A program made the position numbers and the translations under genes. This document shows, one piece after another, positions 45,401 to 52,404 of a stretch of DNA of 64,000 nt. The DNA is from a candidate division KSB1 bacterium (lineage in GTDB: Bacteria > Zhuqueibacterota > Zhuqueibacteria > JANLFK01 > Oleimicrobiaceae), in NCBI GenBank assembly GCA_034506335.1, contig JAPDPR010000007.1, positions 1-64,000 of the forward strand. Reading direction: 5' to 3'. Under the pieces are notes generated by a model. The model worked only from the letters and a program-made list of their open reading frames with translations, had not been told where the DNA came from and searched no databases. Position 1 is the first letter of the stretch; each line of letters begins with the position of its first letter.

Positions 45401-45675
45401 TTGGTGACGGCCGTGTAGCCCATGAAGGATGCCTTGAGCGAGTACACACCAGGTGGGACGTTGAGGATAAAGTACCGACCCTGCAAGTCGGTAGAGCCCC
45501 CCATCGTCGTCCCCTCGATGATCACGTTGACGCCGGGTAGCGGTTCACCTGTGTCGGCGTCCGTCACCCGCCCAGCGATCTTGCCGGTGACCGCAAACAA
45601 AGACGTGCTTGCCACCAACGAAAGGACGAGGACGATGGGGACAAACAGCGCCAGTTGTAGGATGCGTTTGTGCAT
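42484..45675 (-). CDS. TonB-dependent receptor with carboxypeptidase-regulatory-like N-domain (locus A)
   Basis: From the ATG at 45673-45675, seven bases after GGAGGAG, the protein has 1063 residues with a signal peptide (MHKRILQLALFVPIVLVLS start). A carboxypeptidase-D regulatory-like domain (KIAGRVTDADTGEPLPGVN, then YFILNVPPGVYSL) is followed by a plug domain (YLVDGVDVSDTYF, then AEYPTASAGIVNMVTKSGG) and a 22-strand barrel. It is the SusC-like import receptor for a large substrate, powered by TonB. No SusD gene is adjacent. An in-frame ATG at 45681 is closer to the ribosome-binding site and less likely. It is preceded by a 270-nt leader and a strong promoter. Confidence 0.92.
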   Translation of the reverse strand: MHKRILQLALFVPIVLVLSLVASTSLFAVTGKIAGRVTDADTGEPLPGVNVIIEGTTMGGSTDLQGRYFILNVPPGVYSLKASFMGYTAVTKTGVRVVTGMTAEVDFQLSPTVIEGQAVTVVAERPLVEKTLTQSKTTMEAQELDHRLPVGSYRDLVETAASTFSGYVRGGRKYETKYLVDGVDVSDTYFSGGTGAFGTLDVGHVYQAFRRSEIRETAMTEMLSSAIQELNVYAGTFTAEYPTASAGIVNMVTKSGGQNYTGKIFVRGTPLDKIEHFGTNPYYMKDSKKDAQGNIVQIGYFDERDKLAASSAIKDQRSAQLYTWSEQLAKDKYYYDPNDSVGLGRSYEVEGNLSGPLPFTGGKGGFFLTGRYQNLRTSAMPFDLDKRIVSSLKLHYDFTKDMRVTLYGQIDDGGKLFNFVNWKFNPKWLYYMEGAPRYKDLGLVAYAKWTHTLSPKTFYEIQISQSNKTSELGYPDDNGDGYCDIDEKGDFIDFDSREEYLRYVGGVTKTDPATGITYIDWTTVNGYVGNYLNEHPDAVLGPRDPNRTFFYSAIDQTYMENKVNFWTTGGLFRPRYPAALYSRTTRNVTAIKGDLTSQITYNHQIKTGFQFRYHYVDVDNKQAELGGAGHQYPMECFHVDMHTFYPKELGFYLQDRIEYMGMIVNVGARVDGYDNDTRRFKNDFHPWDYIADAMGALWELRPVRGEKVGWKWFFSPRLGVSHPISDRMAMHYSFGKFIQYPNFASLYSDYNFTNYSASPSMTTVWVDQEPMRSTAYEIGLQWAPVLDISLDAVVYYRDVENYGNRLWGLTPYKGQGLYIRSSWGHADSRGIELTIEKRRTGFWSGRLTYAYSYIKAAQARTGNDPTQLTNFSAKTDSANYGQLPLKWADYYPYREDNIVVRETENPLAGGFDRTHRFGATLLFYLPFDFELSAVGNAMSGFKYLPTENIDLDPWFAVSPKMREGPWNYWLNLRLTWEGKLAGIRFRPFVEVDNVTNKENILAYNRTPFYENIDQKIFELGRDGKPKSGDEGDPKGYWNVPFDWLGRPLYGPARQIWAGLEIGF

Positions 45676-45782
45676 GTCCATGCTCCTCCAGTTTAGGGGT
45701 CTCTCGGACAACACTCCTGAACTCACTACCGCCTACCCTCCGGCACTCACCTCCTTTCGCAGCAAGACCACGGCCAAAAAGA

Positions 45783-45837
45783 AAAGGGAATAAAGCCCGG
45801 CTAGGGATGACCTACACCCGGAAGCTTTACTCCCTTT
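45783..45837 (-). terminator. Intrinsic terminator-like hairpin inside the locus A leader (candidate attenuator)
   Basis: Arms at 45783-45800 and 45818-45837 form an 18-bp stem with one wobble pair and a two-base bulge, around a 17-base loop. On the minus-strand transcript the stem is followed by TCTTTTT. It lies between the strong promoter (45956-45984) and the receptor start at 45675, so it would stop transcription early unless an alternative structure forms. CACGAC and GTCGTG in the upstream leader can also pair. I do not recognise a known riboswitch class. Confidence 0.6.
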
Positions 45838-45955
45838 ACCACGACACCAACCCTCCCCAACATCGCATCTTGATGAAGCGTCCACATAGTCTCCGTCGTG
45901 CTCCACTCGATGATGGATGGGGAAACGGCATTGAGCGCCAAAGTTATCGACGCAT

Positions 45956-45984
45956 ATTATAACGAATCTGCAATAAAAAGTCAA
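45956..45984 (-). promoter_or_regulatory. Strong sigma-70 promoter of locus A
   Basis: On the minus strand, -35 TTGACT (45979-45984) is followed after exactly 17 bp by a perfect -10 TATAAT (45956-45961). This is the best promoter match in the window. The predicted start near 45949 leaves a leader of about 270 nt ahead of the TonB receptor ATG. Confidence 0.8.
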
Positions 45985-46003
45985 GAGAAAAATGTCATTC
46001 AGT

Positions 46004-46015
46004 GCGTTTTCTCGC
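46004..46015. promoter_or_regulatory. GCGTTTTCTCGC element upstream of the locus A promoter
   Basis: This 12-mer lies about 55-66 bases upstream of the predicted locus A start. It is the exact reverse complement of GCGAGAAAACGC at 46146-46157. The core GAGAAAACGC also lies at the predicted start of the GH38 promoter (51298-51307). The placement suits an operator or activator site, but two further copies fall inside genes, so this is tentative. Confidence 0.35.
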
Positions 46016-46145
46016 ATTTTTTTAGGTGCATGCGCCCCGGAAAGACGCGTAAACCTCCCCTCGCACAGTCGCTGCGCGGCGCTAATCCACTTCTCCGGAG
46101 ACAACTGACCGTCCCCCCATGGCGCCCAGCTCCTAGCGCACCAGC

Positions 46146-46157
46146 GCGAGAAAACGC
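46146..46157. promoter_or_regulatory. GCGAGAAAACGC element, inverted partner of 46004-46015
   Basis: This is an exact inverted copy of the element at 46004-46015, 130 bp further upstream of the locus A promoter. The pair could bind one regulator at two sites. This is a sequence observation only. Confidence 0.3.
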
Positions 46158-46298
46158 TTCGCACGACCACCCCCCGCAGTCCCCCTTTTCCGTCGGACCG
46201 TGACTTGCACCCCTCAGCCATTGAGTCCGCAAAGCACCCGCCTGCGCCAAACGCCGGTCCGCAGCAAGCTTTCGGCCTGCCTATCCTCTCGGGCAGCG

Positions 46299-48365
46299 CT
46301 ACTTGGCGAGAAAACGCTCCTGGAAAGTCGGTTCTGTTCCCGCCATTGCGAGAAAAAGGTCTAAAGGCACCACTTCAAACTCCTTTGGCAGTTTCTCCAG
46401 AATGCGCTTCACACGTTTCACGTCACTTGATTCGCGCACATGCATCAACAAAAAGTACGGACGCTTCTTGTTTATGGCGGCTAACTCCTTGAGGTCTTCG
46501 ACCGCTTCGTCCTCAGGCTTCGTGGGTGACAGATAGTAATCGTAGGAGATCAAAGGCCTACCGTCCTTGATCGCGAACGTGTACGAGGGCGCGTATCCGT
46601 TTACAAAACCGATCGCATCTGGCATGCCTTTGTAGTAAGCCTCTACCACCTCCTTTGTGAGCTCGGTGTTTCCTTCCACCGTCGCTCCCTCAGAGTAGTC
46701 CATAATCTCAAACACCCTCAGGTCGTGCTTCTCCATGAAATCTTTCGCCATAGCAATCAACCCGGGGAGCATGTGCGGTGGCACAGCCTTTGGATACAGG
46801 TAGCCGGGCCCAGACAGAGCCCCCAGGAAGTAGTCATTCGGCGTTGCTGTCGTGTAGAAGTATTCCTGAACTGCCGGTTCCATCCAGAGCCGATTCGTGA
46901 TAACCTCCCATGCGTAAGGGATTTCCCCCCGGCCCGGTCGGTTCCAGGCACCGATACCCATTCCATCTGTCTGAATACAGGTTATGTACACCTTCTTCTT
47001 CGGCTTGTAACGCTTTCCGGGGACAACATGGTGGTTGTTCTTGAATACAAAACCAGGGGTGGGCTGCACCTGATGGCTAAAGCTCAGATTGGGGATGGTG
47101 TGCAGCCCCTCTACCCGCAGACCAAAACTGGAAGTTAAGGTCACGTGGTCGCGCTCCTTGTCCTTGGCATACGAGTGCCACCCCATGACCATGGACATCG
47201 GGTTCATCTGGCTCAGCAGTTTGCGAGCGAGGGCGTACTCCTCTTCGTCCTCTGGCCTGGTGGATAGATCGTTGAAGAAGGCCCTCTTGCAAACGCCCCA
47301 GTCGGCAACGCCGGGCTTCATGACCGGTCCCGCATCGCCCCCGAGCCAAATGATAAAATCGCGACTGCAACGATCCCAATAACGGTCATAAGCCCACTGG
47401 TAGATCTGTGCATCGGTCATCCCGTGGAACTTGCCGCGCAGGTCTTCCACCATGTGCAGCCCATAGCTTTCCACCAGTGGCACAAACTGTTCAGTGACCA
47501 CCACAGCCTTCTCCACACCCGCCACCGTAAACGCCACGATCAGGGAAGTGCGTACCGCCGGGTCCCACACCACGTATCCCTTTGGCACGTCCCGAAACGT
47601 CTCCAGTGCCTCGTTGAGCGACTTGAGCTGGGTGAAGGTGAAGTACCTCTTCTTCTGGTAAAACTCAAAAACCGGCACGACATAGTGGAATGGCCAGGTC
47701 TCCGGGTAGATGAGGTAAAGGCGGGGACCGGTGGTGTTTACGATTCCCTGCAGACTTATCAGCAGCGCCTGCTCCGGGAGCTTGCCCGCGACCTCCCAGT
47801 TGTCTTGAAGCTTGTAGTAGTATGCCTCCCGGCGGCCGGCTTTCTTGAGCACATAGTGCAGGGTGTGGCCCGGCCGTGATGAACGGACGATCTCATAGAT
47901 CAGTATGTCGCCTCCTTCACGCAGTTCATAGGTATGAGTGCAAGCCACCTGAGACAGCCCCTGCGAGCCCCGGACCGTGAAGCTTTCCCGCAGCTTGAGC
48001 ACACTACCGCCGTTCTCCCAGTGCGCCACCAGCTCACGCTCACTTCCCACAGGCATTGCTAGGCCCATGAAGACGTTCGTGGGGAACACCCGGTTCTTGA
48101 CCGGTACCTTGATCGCTACACCATCGGTACGAAGGTCTAACGAGTCAACAAAGCGGCGGCTCGTGCCCCAGGTTTGCACCAGCAGCACACCATTCTCCTT
48201 GAGAGTGACGTCGATGGTAAGCGTTGCGTAGAGGTCGATCTCCGTGCTCAAGTCAGGGATGAGCTTCCAGGTCCCGCTGAACTCCGGGTTTCCATCGGCA
48301 AATGCTCTTGCGTTCAGGAGAAGCAACGCCAACAGAACAGCACCAAGCCAGCAGTTAGCTTTCAT
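46299..48365 (-). CDS. GxGYxYP-motif secreted protein (putative glycoside hydrolase)
   Basis: This 688-residue protein has a signal peptide (residues 1-23) and an N-terminal beta-rich domain of about 180 residues. The longer C-terminal part contains GALSGPGYLYPKAVP near residue 520, the motif after which the GxGYxYP family is named. That family is predicted to contain glycoside hydrolases, but I know of no biochemical proof. Acidic segments such as YITCIQTDGMGIGAWN and RVFEIMDYSEGATVEGNTE may hold catalytic residues. The ATG follows GGAGG. It lies 133 bp downstream of the second GH38 gene and probably shares its transcript. Confidence 0.78.
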   Translation of the reverse strand: MKANCWLGAVLLALLLLNARAFADGNPEFSGTWKLIPDLSTEIDLYATLTIDVTLKENGVLLVQTWGTSRRFVDSLDLRTDGVAIKVPVKNRVFPTNVFMGLAMPVGSERELVAHWENGGSVLKLRESFTVRGSQGLSQVACTHTYELREGGDILIYEIVRSSRPGHTLHYVLKKAGRREAYYYKLQDNWEVAGKLPEQALLISLQGIVNTTGPRLYLIYPETWPFHYVVPVFEFYQKKRYFTFTQLKSLNEALETFRDVPKGYVVWDPAVRTSLIVAFTVAGVEKAVVVTEQFVPLVESYGLHMVEDLRGKFHGMTDAQIYQWAYDRYWDRCSRDFIIWLGGDAGPVMKPGVADWGVCKRAFFNDLSTRPEDEEEYALARKLLSQMNPMSMVMGWHSYAKDKERDHVTLTSSFGLRVEGLHTIPNLSFSHQVQPTPGFVFKNNHHVVPGKRYKPKKKVYITCIQTDGMGIGAWNRPGRGEIPYAWEVITNRLWMEPAVQEYFYTTATPNDYFLGALSGPGYLYPKAVPPHMLPGLIAMAKDFMEKHDLRVFEIMDYSEGATVEGNTELTKEVVEAYYKGMPDAIGFVNGYAPSYTFAIKDGRPLISYDYYLSPTKPEDEAVEDLKELAAINKKRPYFLLMHVRESSDVKRVKRILEKLPKEFEVVPLDLFLAMAGTEPTFQERFLAK

Positions 48366-48498
48366 CGCAACTCCTCCATGCAGTGAGTGGTACAGGGTTT
48401 TGAAAGCCTATTTGACCGCTGCGAAGACCGACTCCTTCGAGGCACCAGCGCCCTCGCAGCGCCTAGTCACCCACACCCCCTTCACAGGAGAAAGCTTG

Positions 48499-51276
48499 TC
48501 AGTCGAGCCACACTTCCAACGTCACGATCTTGTTCTTGTCCGCGCGCAGGAACACGGAGCGCCCTTCACATCTTGCCGGACCGATGGGCTTTTCGTTCAG
48601 CTTTACCAACCGCGCCTCGCGCACCGGACGCCAGAAGCTTATCGAACCGTCCACGGTCTCCTCGGTGGGATTGAACACGCGCACTATCAGCCCGTCGCTG
48701 CGTGAGGAGCGCTTGACAGCGGAAAGGACCAGTGTGCCAGGCTGGATGTCGATGAAACTCAAACTAGGCGGCAGTTCTCCAGTGCTGCGCCCGGCCTGCA
48801 CCAGGCGCAACTTTAGGTTAAAGCGATTCGCGTACTCGTAGACACCGCCTTCATGCCACACGCCCTGATAAGGGTAGACGGCATAGTCAAAAGTGAACGG
48901 GCGGAGGCACTGGCACATTACCTGCGTTTCGTCGGTGGCCACATTTTCGGGATCCGCACCGATGATCGGGAAGCGGTAAGTGCGGACCAGGGTCAGCCCA
49001 ATGGTGCGTTGTTCATCTTCGAACACCGCATACTCGGGCAACCCGACGTTAAGAATCGCCAAACCATGTCCTTCTCCCTGCACCCCGCAGAACATGTACT
49101 GTGGGTAATACGGGAGCATCGGCTCTTTCCAGGTGGAGGTGTCGGGCAGATGGATGTCCCGTTCGGTGACGTCAAAGTGCGTCTCTGAGTAGGACCTTTC
49201 GGCCCGAGAATAGCCTGAGGGGAACATCACGAGCAATTTGTGGTCGCGGACGTTGTTAGTCAATTCGGTGTGCACCTCAAGCATCGGTGCACCGCTTTTG
49301 AGAGTCAGGTAGGAGACGATCTCAAAAGGCACTCGCTCCGGGTTGCGGCGACTCCCGTCCGCGAGCGCATCTTTGGGCAGCATCATCGTGAGCTTGACGC
49401 GATACTGCACCATTACCGGTCCGTCAACGACTTTGCCGATTTCGGCCTGCGCGCCGATACTGCTGATCTCCTCGTCCATGTCAGCCCGGCGCTGCGTCGC
49501 GTGGTCGCCGACATCGGAAAAGTCCAGGAAGTAGTGCAGGCCCCTGTACCGTACGCCACTCGACTTGCATACGAGGTCGACCCGCCCGTCAGGGCCGATC
49601 TCCGCCCGCAGGTGCTCGTTCTCCATCACGTTCGGCGCCGGCGAAAGGCTCCCATAATTCAACTTGCGTCCAGGCTGAGGTTTGATCACAAAAGAACGAT
49701 AGCCAAGCCCTGGGACGTCATTGAGTCCAATGGCGCAATGGACCCGACGCGCCTTGTAGGGGATGGGAAACTCGTATGGATTCTTGACGATAGGGCCAAA
49801 CGGGTACGAGCGGATGAACTGTACGGGGAGCTGATTCCCTGTCTCATCCTCTACAGTGAACCACTTTGCCCCTGATTCTTCGGGGAGATCGATGATGGCA
49901 TTCACCACCTCGCTGCGCTGATACTGGGTGGGATTGAAGGCAATGAGACATACGGCGTCTTCTGGCAACCGCTTGTTGTCAATGTTCCGCACAATGTGCG
50001 CCATTGACCGCCTGGTGACATTATCAGCCAGATGGCGAATCTGCCGGTTGCGGTATTCCACGTCCTCATGCACCAGGTCCACGCTGCAACCGGCGATGCT
50101 GTCATGAGACTGATTGGCGAGGTGATACTTCCAGGCCAGGCGAAGCATGCCTTCAGGGTATTCCATCCCTACAAGGTTCGCCAGCGCGGCCCAAGTGTCT
50201 GCATTTTTTTGCAGCTTGAGTTCGCAGGCGCGGTTCTGCTGCTTCAGATACATCCGGGCGCAGAGCATGCCGGGAAAGAGATTCTGCCATAGACCATCGA
50301 CCATCGTATAGCGGAACTCCCCGCGCATCACCTTCAGGTCCTTTGCCCGCGCCTTCACAGCCTCAACATAGTCGTAGAACGAGCTGTGGATATATGTGTC
50401 CCCAGTGTTGAGCTTGTTAGCCTCCGCGATGATCTCGGGAGTACGGGGGTACGGGTTCACCTGATCCATACCGTCCAGATACAGGAGCTGGTCACACGTG
50501 GCCCCTTTGACGGCGTGCGCCTTAATTTCCGCCAGAGCCTTGGGGAGATTCTCTAGGTACAGTTTCTCCAGATGTTTCCCTTCCAAAAGCCAGTAGTCGA
50601 ACCCATAGAGTTCTTCGTCGCAGGGATGGAACGGCAGCTGTCCTTCCCGCCAGTGGTAGTCCCATTCAAATGGCCACTTGTTCAAAGCCACAGGCCGATA
50701 GACATGCACATACCAGTTTGCCCGCCCATAGGGGTTCACCGAACGCATCCCCATGATTCTGCTTCCGTCCGGGGCTTCCCAGATGAACTCGTGCTTGGTG
50801 ATGCGGTCGTTGTTGCCACGATAGAAGAACATGTGGTCCAGATCGAACCCTCGGTAGATTTGTGGCATCTGGGACGATTGCCCGAAGGAGAAGGGGCTGT
50901 ACCCCGACCATTTCTTTCCCTTCCACTCTTCAGTGATGAGGGTGCCCATGAGCAGGTTGCGAACGATCGACTCGCCGCTGATTTCCGGGGTATCCGGAAG
51001 GGTGTACCACGGCCCAATCTGTATGCGCCCCTCTTCAACTAAGCGGCGCAAGATGGGTTCGTTCTCAGGCTTGATCGCGAGATAGTCCTCCAAGGGGATG
51101 GTCTGCGAGTCGAGGAGAAAGTACTTGTAGTCTGGTCTCTCCTGCAACAGCTTTATCAGCGCATCGAACATATCCACCAGGAGCATGCGAAACTCTTGGA
51201 ACGGATAGCGCCACTCTCGATCCCAGTGGGTATGCGACACGACGTGAATGGTGTAGGGGCCCTGTACCTCGTGCAT
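48499..51276 (-). CDS. GH38-like protein with altered nucleophile motif
   Basis: This 925-residue protein has a GH38 N-terminus: THWDREW at 16-22 with zinc ligands His17 and Asp19. The catalytic motif that reads DPFGH or PDSFG in active enzymes, with Asp as nucleophile and zinc ligand, reads SPFSFGQSSQMPQI at 127-140. The Asp position is therefore Phe129. The rest (helical and beta-sandwich domains, C-terminal SISFWRPVREARLVKL) is normal for the family. It may be inactive, or use another residue. There is no signal peptide. The ATG follows GGAGG. It has its own promoter (51316-51344) and is followed by the GxGYxYP gene. Confidence 0.85.
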   Translation of the reverse strand: MHEVQGPYTIHVVSHTHWDREWRYPFQEFRMLLVDMFDALIKLLQERPDYKYFLLDSQTIPLEDYLAIKPENEPILRRLVEEGRIQIGPWYTLPDTPEISGESIVRNLLMGTLITEEWKGKKWSGYSPFSFGQSSQMPQIYRGFDLDHMFFYRGNNDRITKHEFIWEAPDGSRIMGMRSVNPYGRANWYVHVYRPVALNKWPFEWDYHWREGQLPFHPCDEELYGFDYWLLEGKHLEKLYLENLPKALAEIKAHAVKGATCDQLLYLDGMDQVNPYPRTPEIIAEANKLNTGDTYIHSSFYDYVEAVKARAKDLKVMRGEFRYTMVDGLWQNLFPGMLCARMYLKQQNRACELKLQKNADTWAALANLVGMEYPEGMLRLAWKYHLANQSHDSIAGCSVDLVHEDVEYRNRQIRHLADNVTRRSMAHIVRNIDNKRLPEDAVCLIAFNPTQYQRSEVVNAIIDLPEESGAKWFTVEDETGNQLPVQFIRSYPFGPIVKNPYEFPIPYKARRVHCAIGLNDVPGLGYRSFVIKPQPGRKLNYGSLSPAPNVMENEHLRAEIGPDGRVDLVCKSSGVRYRGLHYFLDFSDVGDHATQRRADMDEEISSIGAQAEIGKVVDGPVMVQYRVKLTMMLPKDALADGSRRNPERVPFEIVSYLTLKSGAPMLEVHTELTNNVRDHKLLVMFPSGYSRAERSYSETHFDVTERDIHLPDTSTWKEPMLPYYPQYMFCGVQGEGHGLAILNVGLPEYAVFEDEQRTIGLTLVRTYRFPIIGADPENVATDETQVMCQCLRPFTFDYAVYPYQGVWHEGGVYEYANRFNLKLRLVQAGRSTGELPPSLSFIDIQPGTLVLSAVKRSSRSDGLIVRVFNPTEETVDGSISFWRPVREARLVKLNEKPIGPARCEGRSVFLRADKNKIVTLEVWLD

Positions 51277-51297
51277 GAAATCCTCCGTGGTGGTGGT

Positions 51298-51307
51298 GAG
51301 AAAACGC
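51298..51307. promoter_or_regulatory. GAGAAAACGC element at the predicted GH38 transcription start
   Basis: The 10-mer lies at the predicted start site of the 51316-51344 promoter and shares its sequence with the pair upstream of the locus A promoter. A repressor bound here would block initiation. This is tentative. Confidence 0.35.
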
Positions 51308-51315
51308 TGCCGCCA

Positions 51316-51344
51316 AATCTATGAAACCACCTGGAGATTGTCAA
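51316..51344 (-). promoter_or_regulatory. Sigma-70 promoter of the second GH38 gene
   Basis: On the minus strand, a perfect -35 TTGACA (51339-51344) is followed after 17 bp by -10 TAGATT (51316-51321). The predicted start near 51309 leaves a leader of about 33 nt containing GGAGG before the ATG at 51276. Confidence 0.7.
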
Positions 51345-51373
51345 GCGATTCCTGCGTCACCTGTGGGCTGTGT

Positions 51374-52213
51374 TCACGCCCCATCGGATCGGGACAGAGC
51401 CCCGCCATCTAACAATGCCTTCCTCCTCTCATCACAGGCGGGGCATTCTCCTGGCGGACAGAGAAGGCGATGAGCGAACTTGCGGAAAAAAGGCACACCC
51501 TCGTCAAGGAGCAGCTTCACCCCCAGGCAATAGGCCCAAAAGCTCCCTCTTGTCACACGCTGCACGAGGCGCCGCTGCAAGAGGTGTTCTTCAAAGGCTA
51601 GAAAACCCTTCGAACAGCCAGGAACTTCGCGCAGTGGCTGCTCCCCTGTTGTGGAAACCCCGATCGGCAACACTCCCATGTAGTGCCAGGGGAATATCGC
51701 CACCCACGGCACCGGCGCCTTGACTTCAAGGTAGTGGCAGAAGCTTAGGGCAGAAAAATCGGTGGCTAGCAAGAGCACGGAGGCATGGTCTTGCCGAGCG
51801 AGCCATTCAAGTACACTCCCTTCTCCCAGTGGGCTCGCGGGGGCGTTGTCCGCGGCAGTTTCCCGCGCCGCTTGTCCCCAGAGGCAAAATGAGTGCGTAG
51901 CAGAGAGAGTTCTAACAACCCCTGGCATGGTGCGGAACACTTCTGAAAGTGCACCGACCTTGCTGGGCGTGGACTGTGGATCGAAGACCTCTCCCCTGCT
52001 GTCCAAGCGCTTGAAACAGTAAGTGAAGGCAGGCATCAGGACCGAGCCTCGCTGTCCAACCTTCCGCTGCAGCACCCGGATGAAATCTTGAGCATTCAAG
52101 CCAGGAAAAGCAGCGCGCAATCTGCGCAATGAGGAATGGACCATCACGTGGTGACCCACGTCTACGCCCAGCGCGCCCAAAAACTCGGCGAAATGAGCTC
52201 CAGGTTGGTGCAT
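51374..52213 (-). CDS. AAC(3)-family N-acetyltransferase-like protein
   Basis: This 279-residue protein matches the aminoglycoside 3-N-acetyltransferase family fold. FLGALGVDVGHHVMVHSSLRRL (about 10-31) is the conserved N-terminal segment, GSVLMPAFTYCF and SKVGALSEVFRTMPGVVRTLSATHSF follow, and VLLLATDFSALSFCHYLE is the later core. Such proteins transfer acetyl from acetyl-CoA to amino groups. Antibiotic resistance is one possibility, but in a polysaccharide region acetylation of an amino sugar or of a cell-envelope component is equally likely. It is a normal length. The ribosome-binding site is weak. It lies between the GH38 and heparan-acetyltransferase-like genes. Confidence 0.83.
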   Translation of the reverse strand: MHQPGAHFAEFLGALGVDVGHHVMVHSSLRRLRAAFPGLNAQDFIRVLQRKVGQRGSVLMPAFTYCFKRLDSRGEVFDPQSTPSKVGALSEVFRTMPGVVRTLSATHSFCLWGQAARETAADNAPASPLGEGSVLEWLARQDHASVLLLATDFSALSFCHYLEVKAPVPWVAIFPWHYMGVLPIGVSTTGEQPLREVPGCSKGFLAFEEHLLQRRLVQRVTRGSFWAYCLGVKLLLDEGVPFFRKFAHRLLCPPGECPACDERRKALLDGGALSRSDGA

Positions 52214-52404
52214 GTCTTTTCGTCTTCGATAAGCATAAGCAGCATGTTCTTGAGGGCGTACCCACGACCCCGCCCGTCAGGTAGTAGATGGCACCATCGC
52301 CGAACAAGAACCACGGGGGAAACTATGGCACTCGGGACATGGGCTAATTCGCCATCAAACGTCTATCGAACCGAGGAATGGTCTTGCGCCAGGAGAGGCC
52401 TTCT

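Larger units (their letters stand above)
45676..46298. other. Promoter and leader region of locus A (623 bp, no gene)
   Basis: The region between the GxGYxYP gene end and the locus A receptor start is AT-rich around 45940-46020. It holds a strong minus-strand promoter (45956-45984), a terminator-like hairpin (45783-45837) and two inverted copies of GCGAGAAAACGC (46004-46015 and 46146-46157). I see no convincing protein gene. A 31-codon frame in the leader (45836-45931) has no ribosome-binding site. The 46158-46298 part shows nothing clear. Confidence 0.7.

Noticed and set aside
45836-45931. 31-codon leader frame upstream of the locus A receptor
   Set aside because: No ribosome-binding site and no run of one amino acid's codons, so it is not listed as a leader peptide. 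It is mentioned only because its stop touches the terminator stem.
52162-52350. Minus-strand frame of about 60 codons overlapping the start of the AAC(3)-like gene, with a coding-looking stretch (YALKNMLLMLIEDEKT)
   Set aside because: No usable start codon with a ribosome-binding site, and the AAC(3)-like N-terminus is complete without it. It could be a decayed gene end, but I cannot support that.
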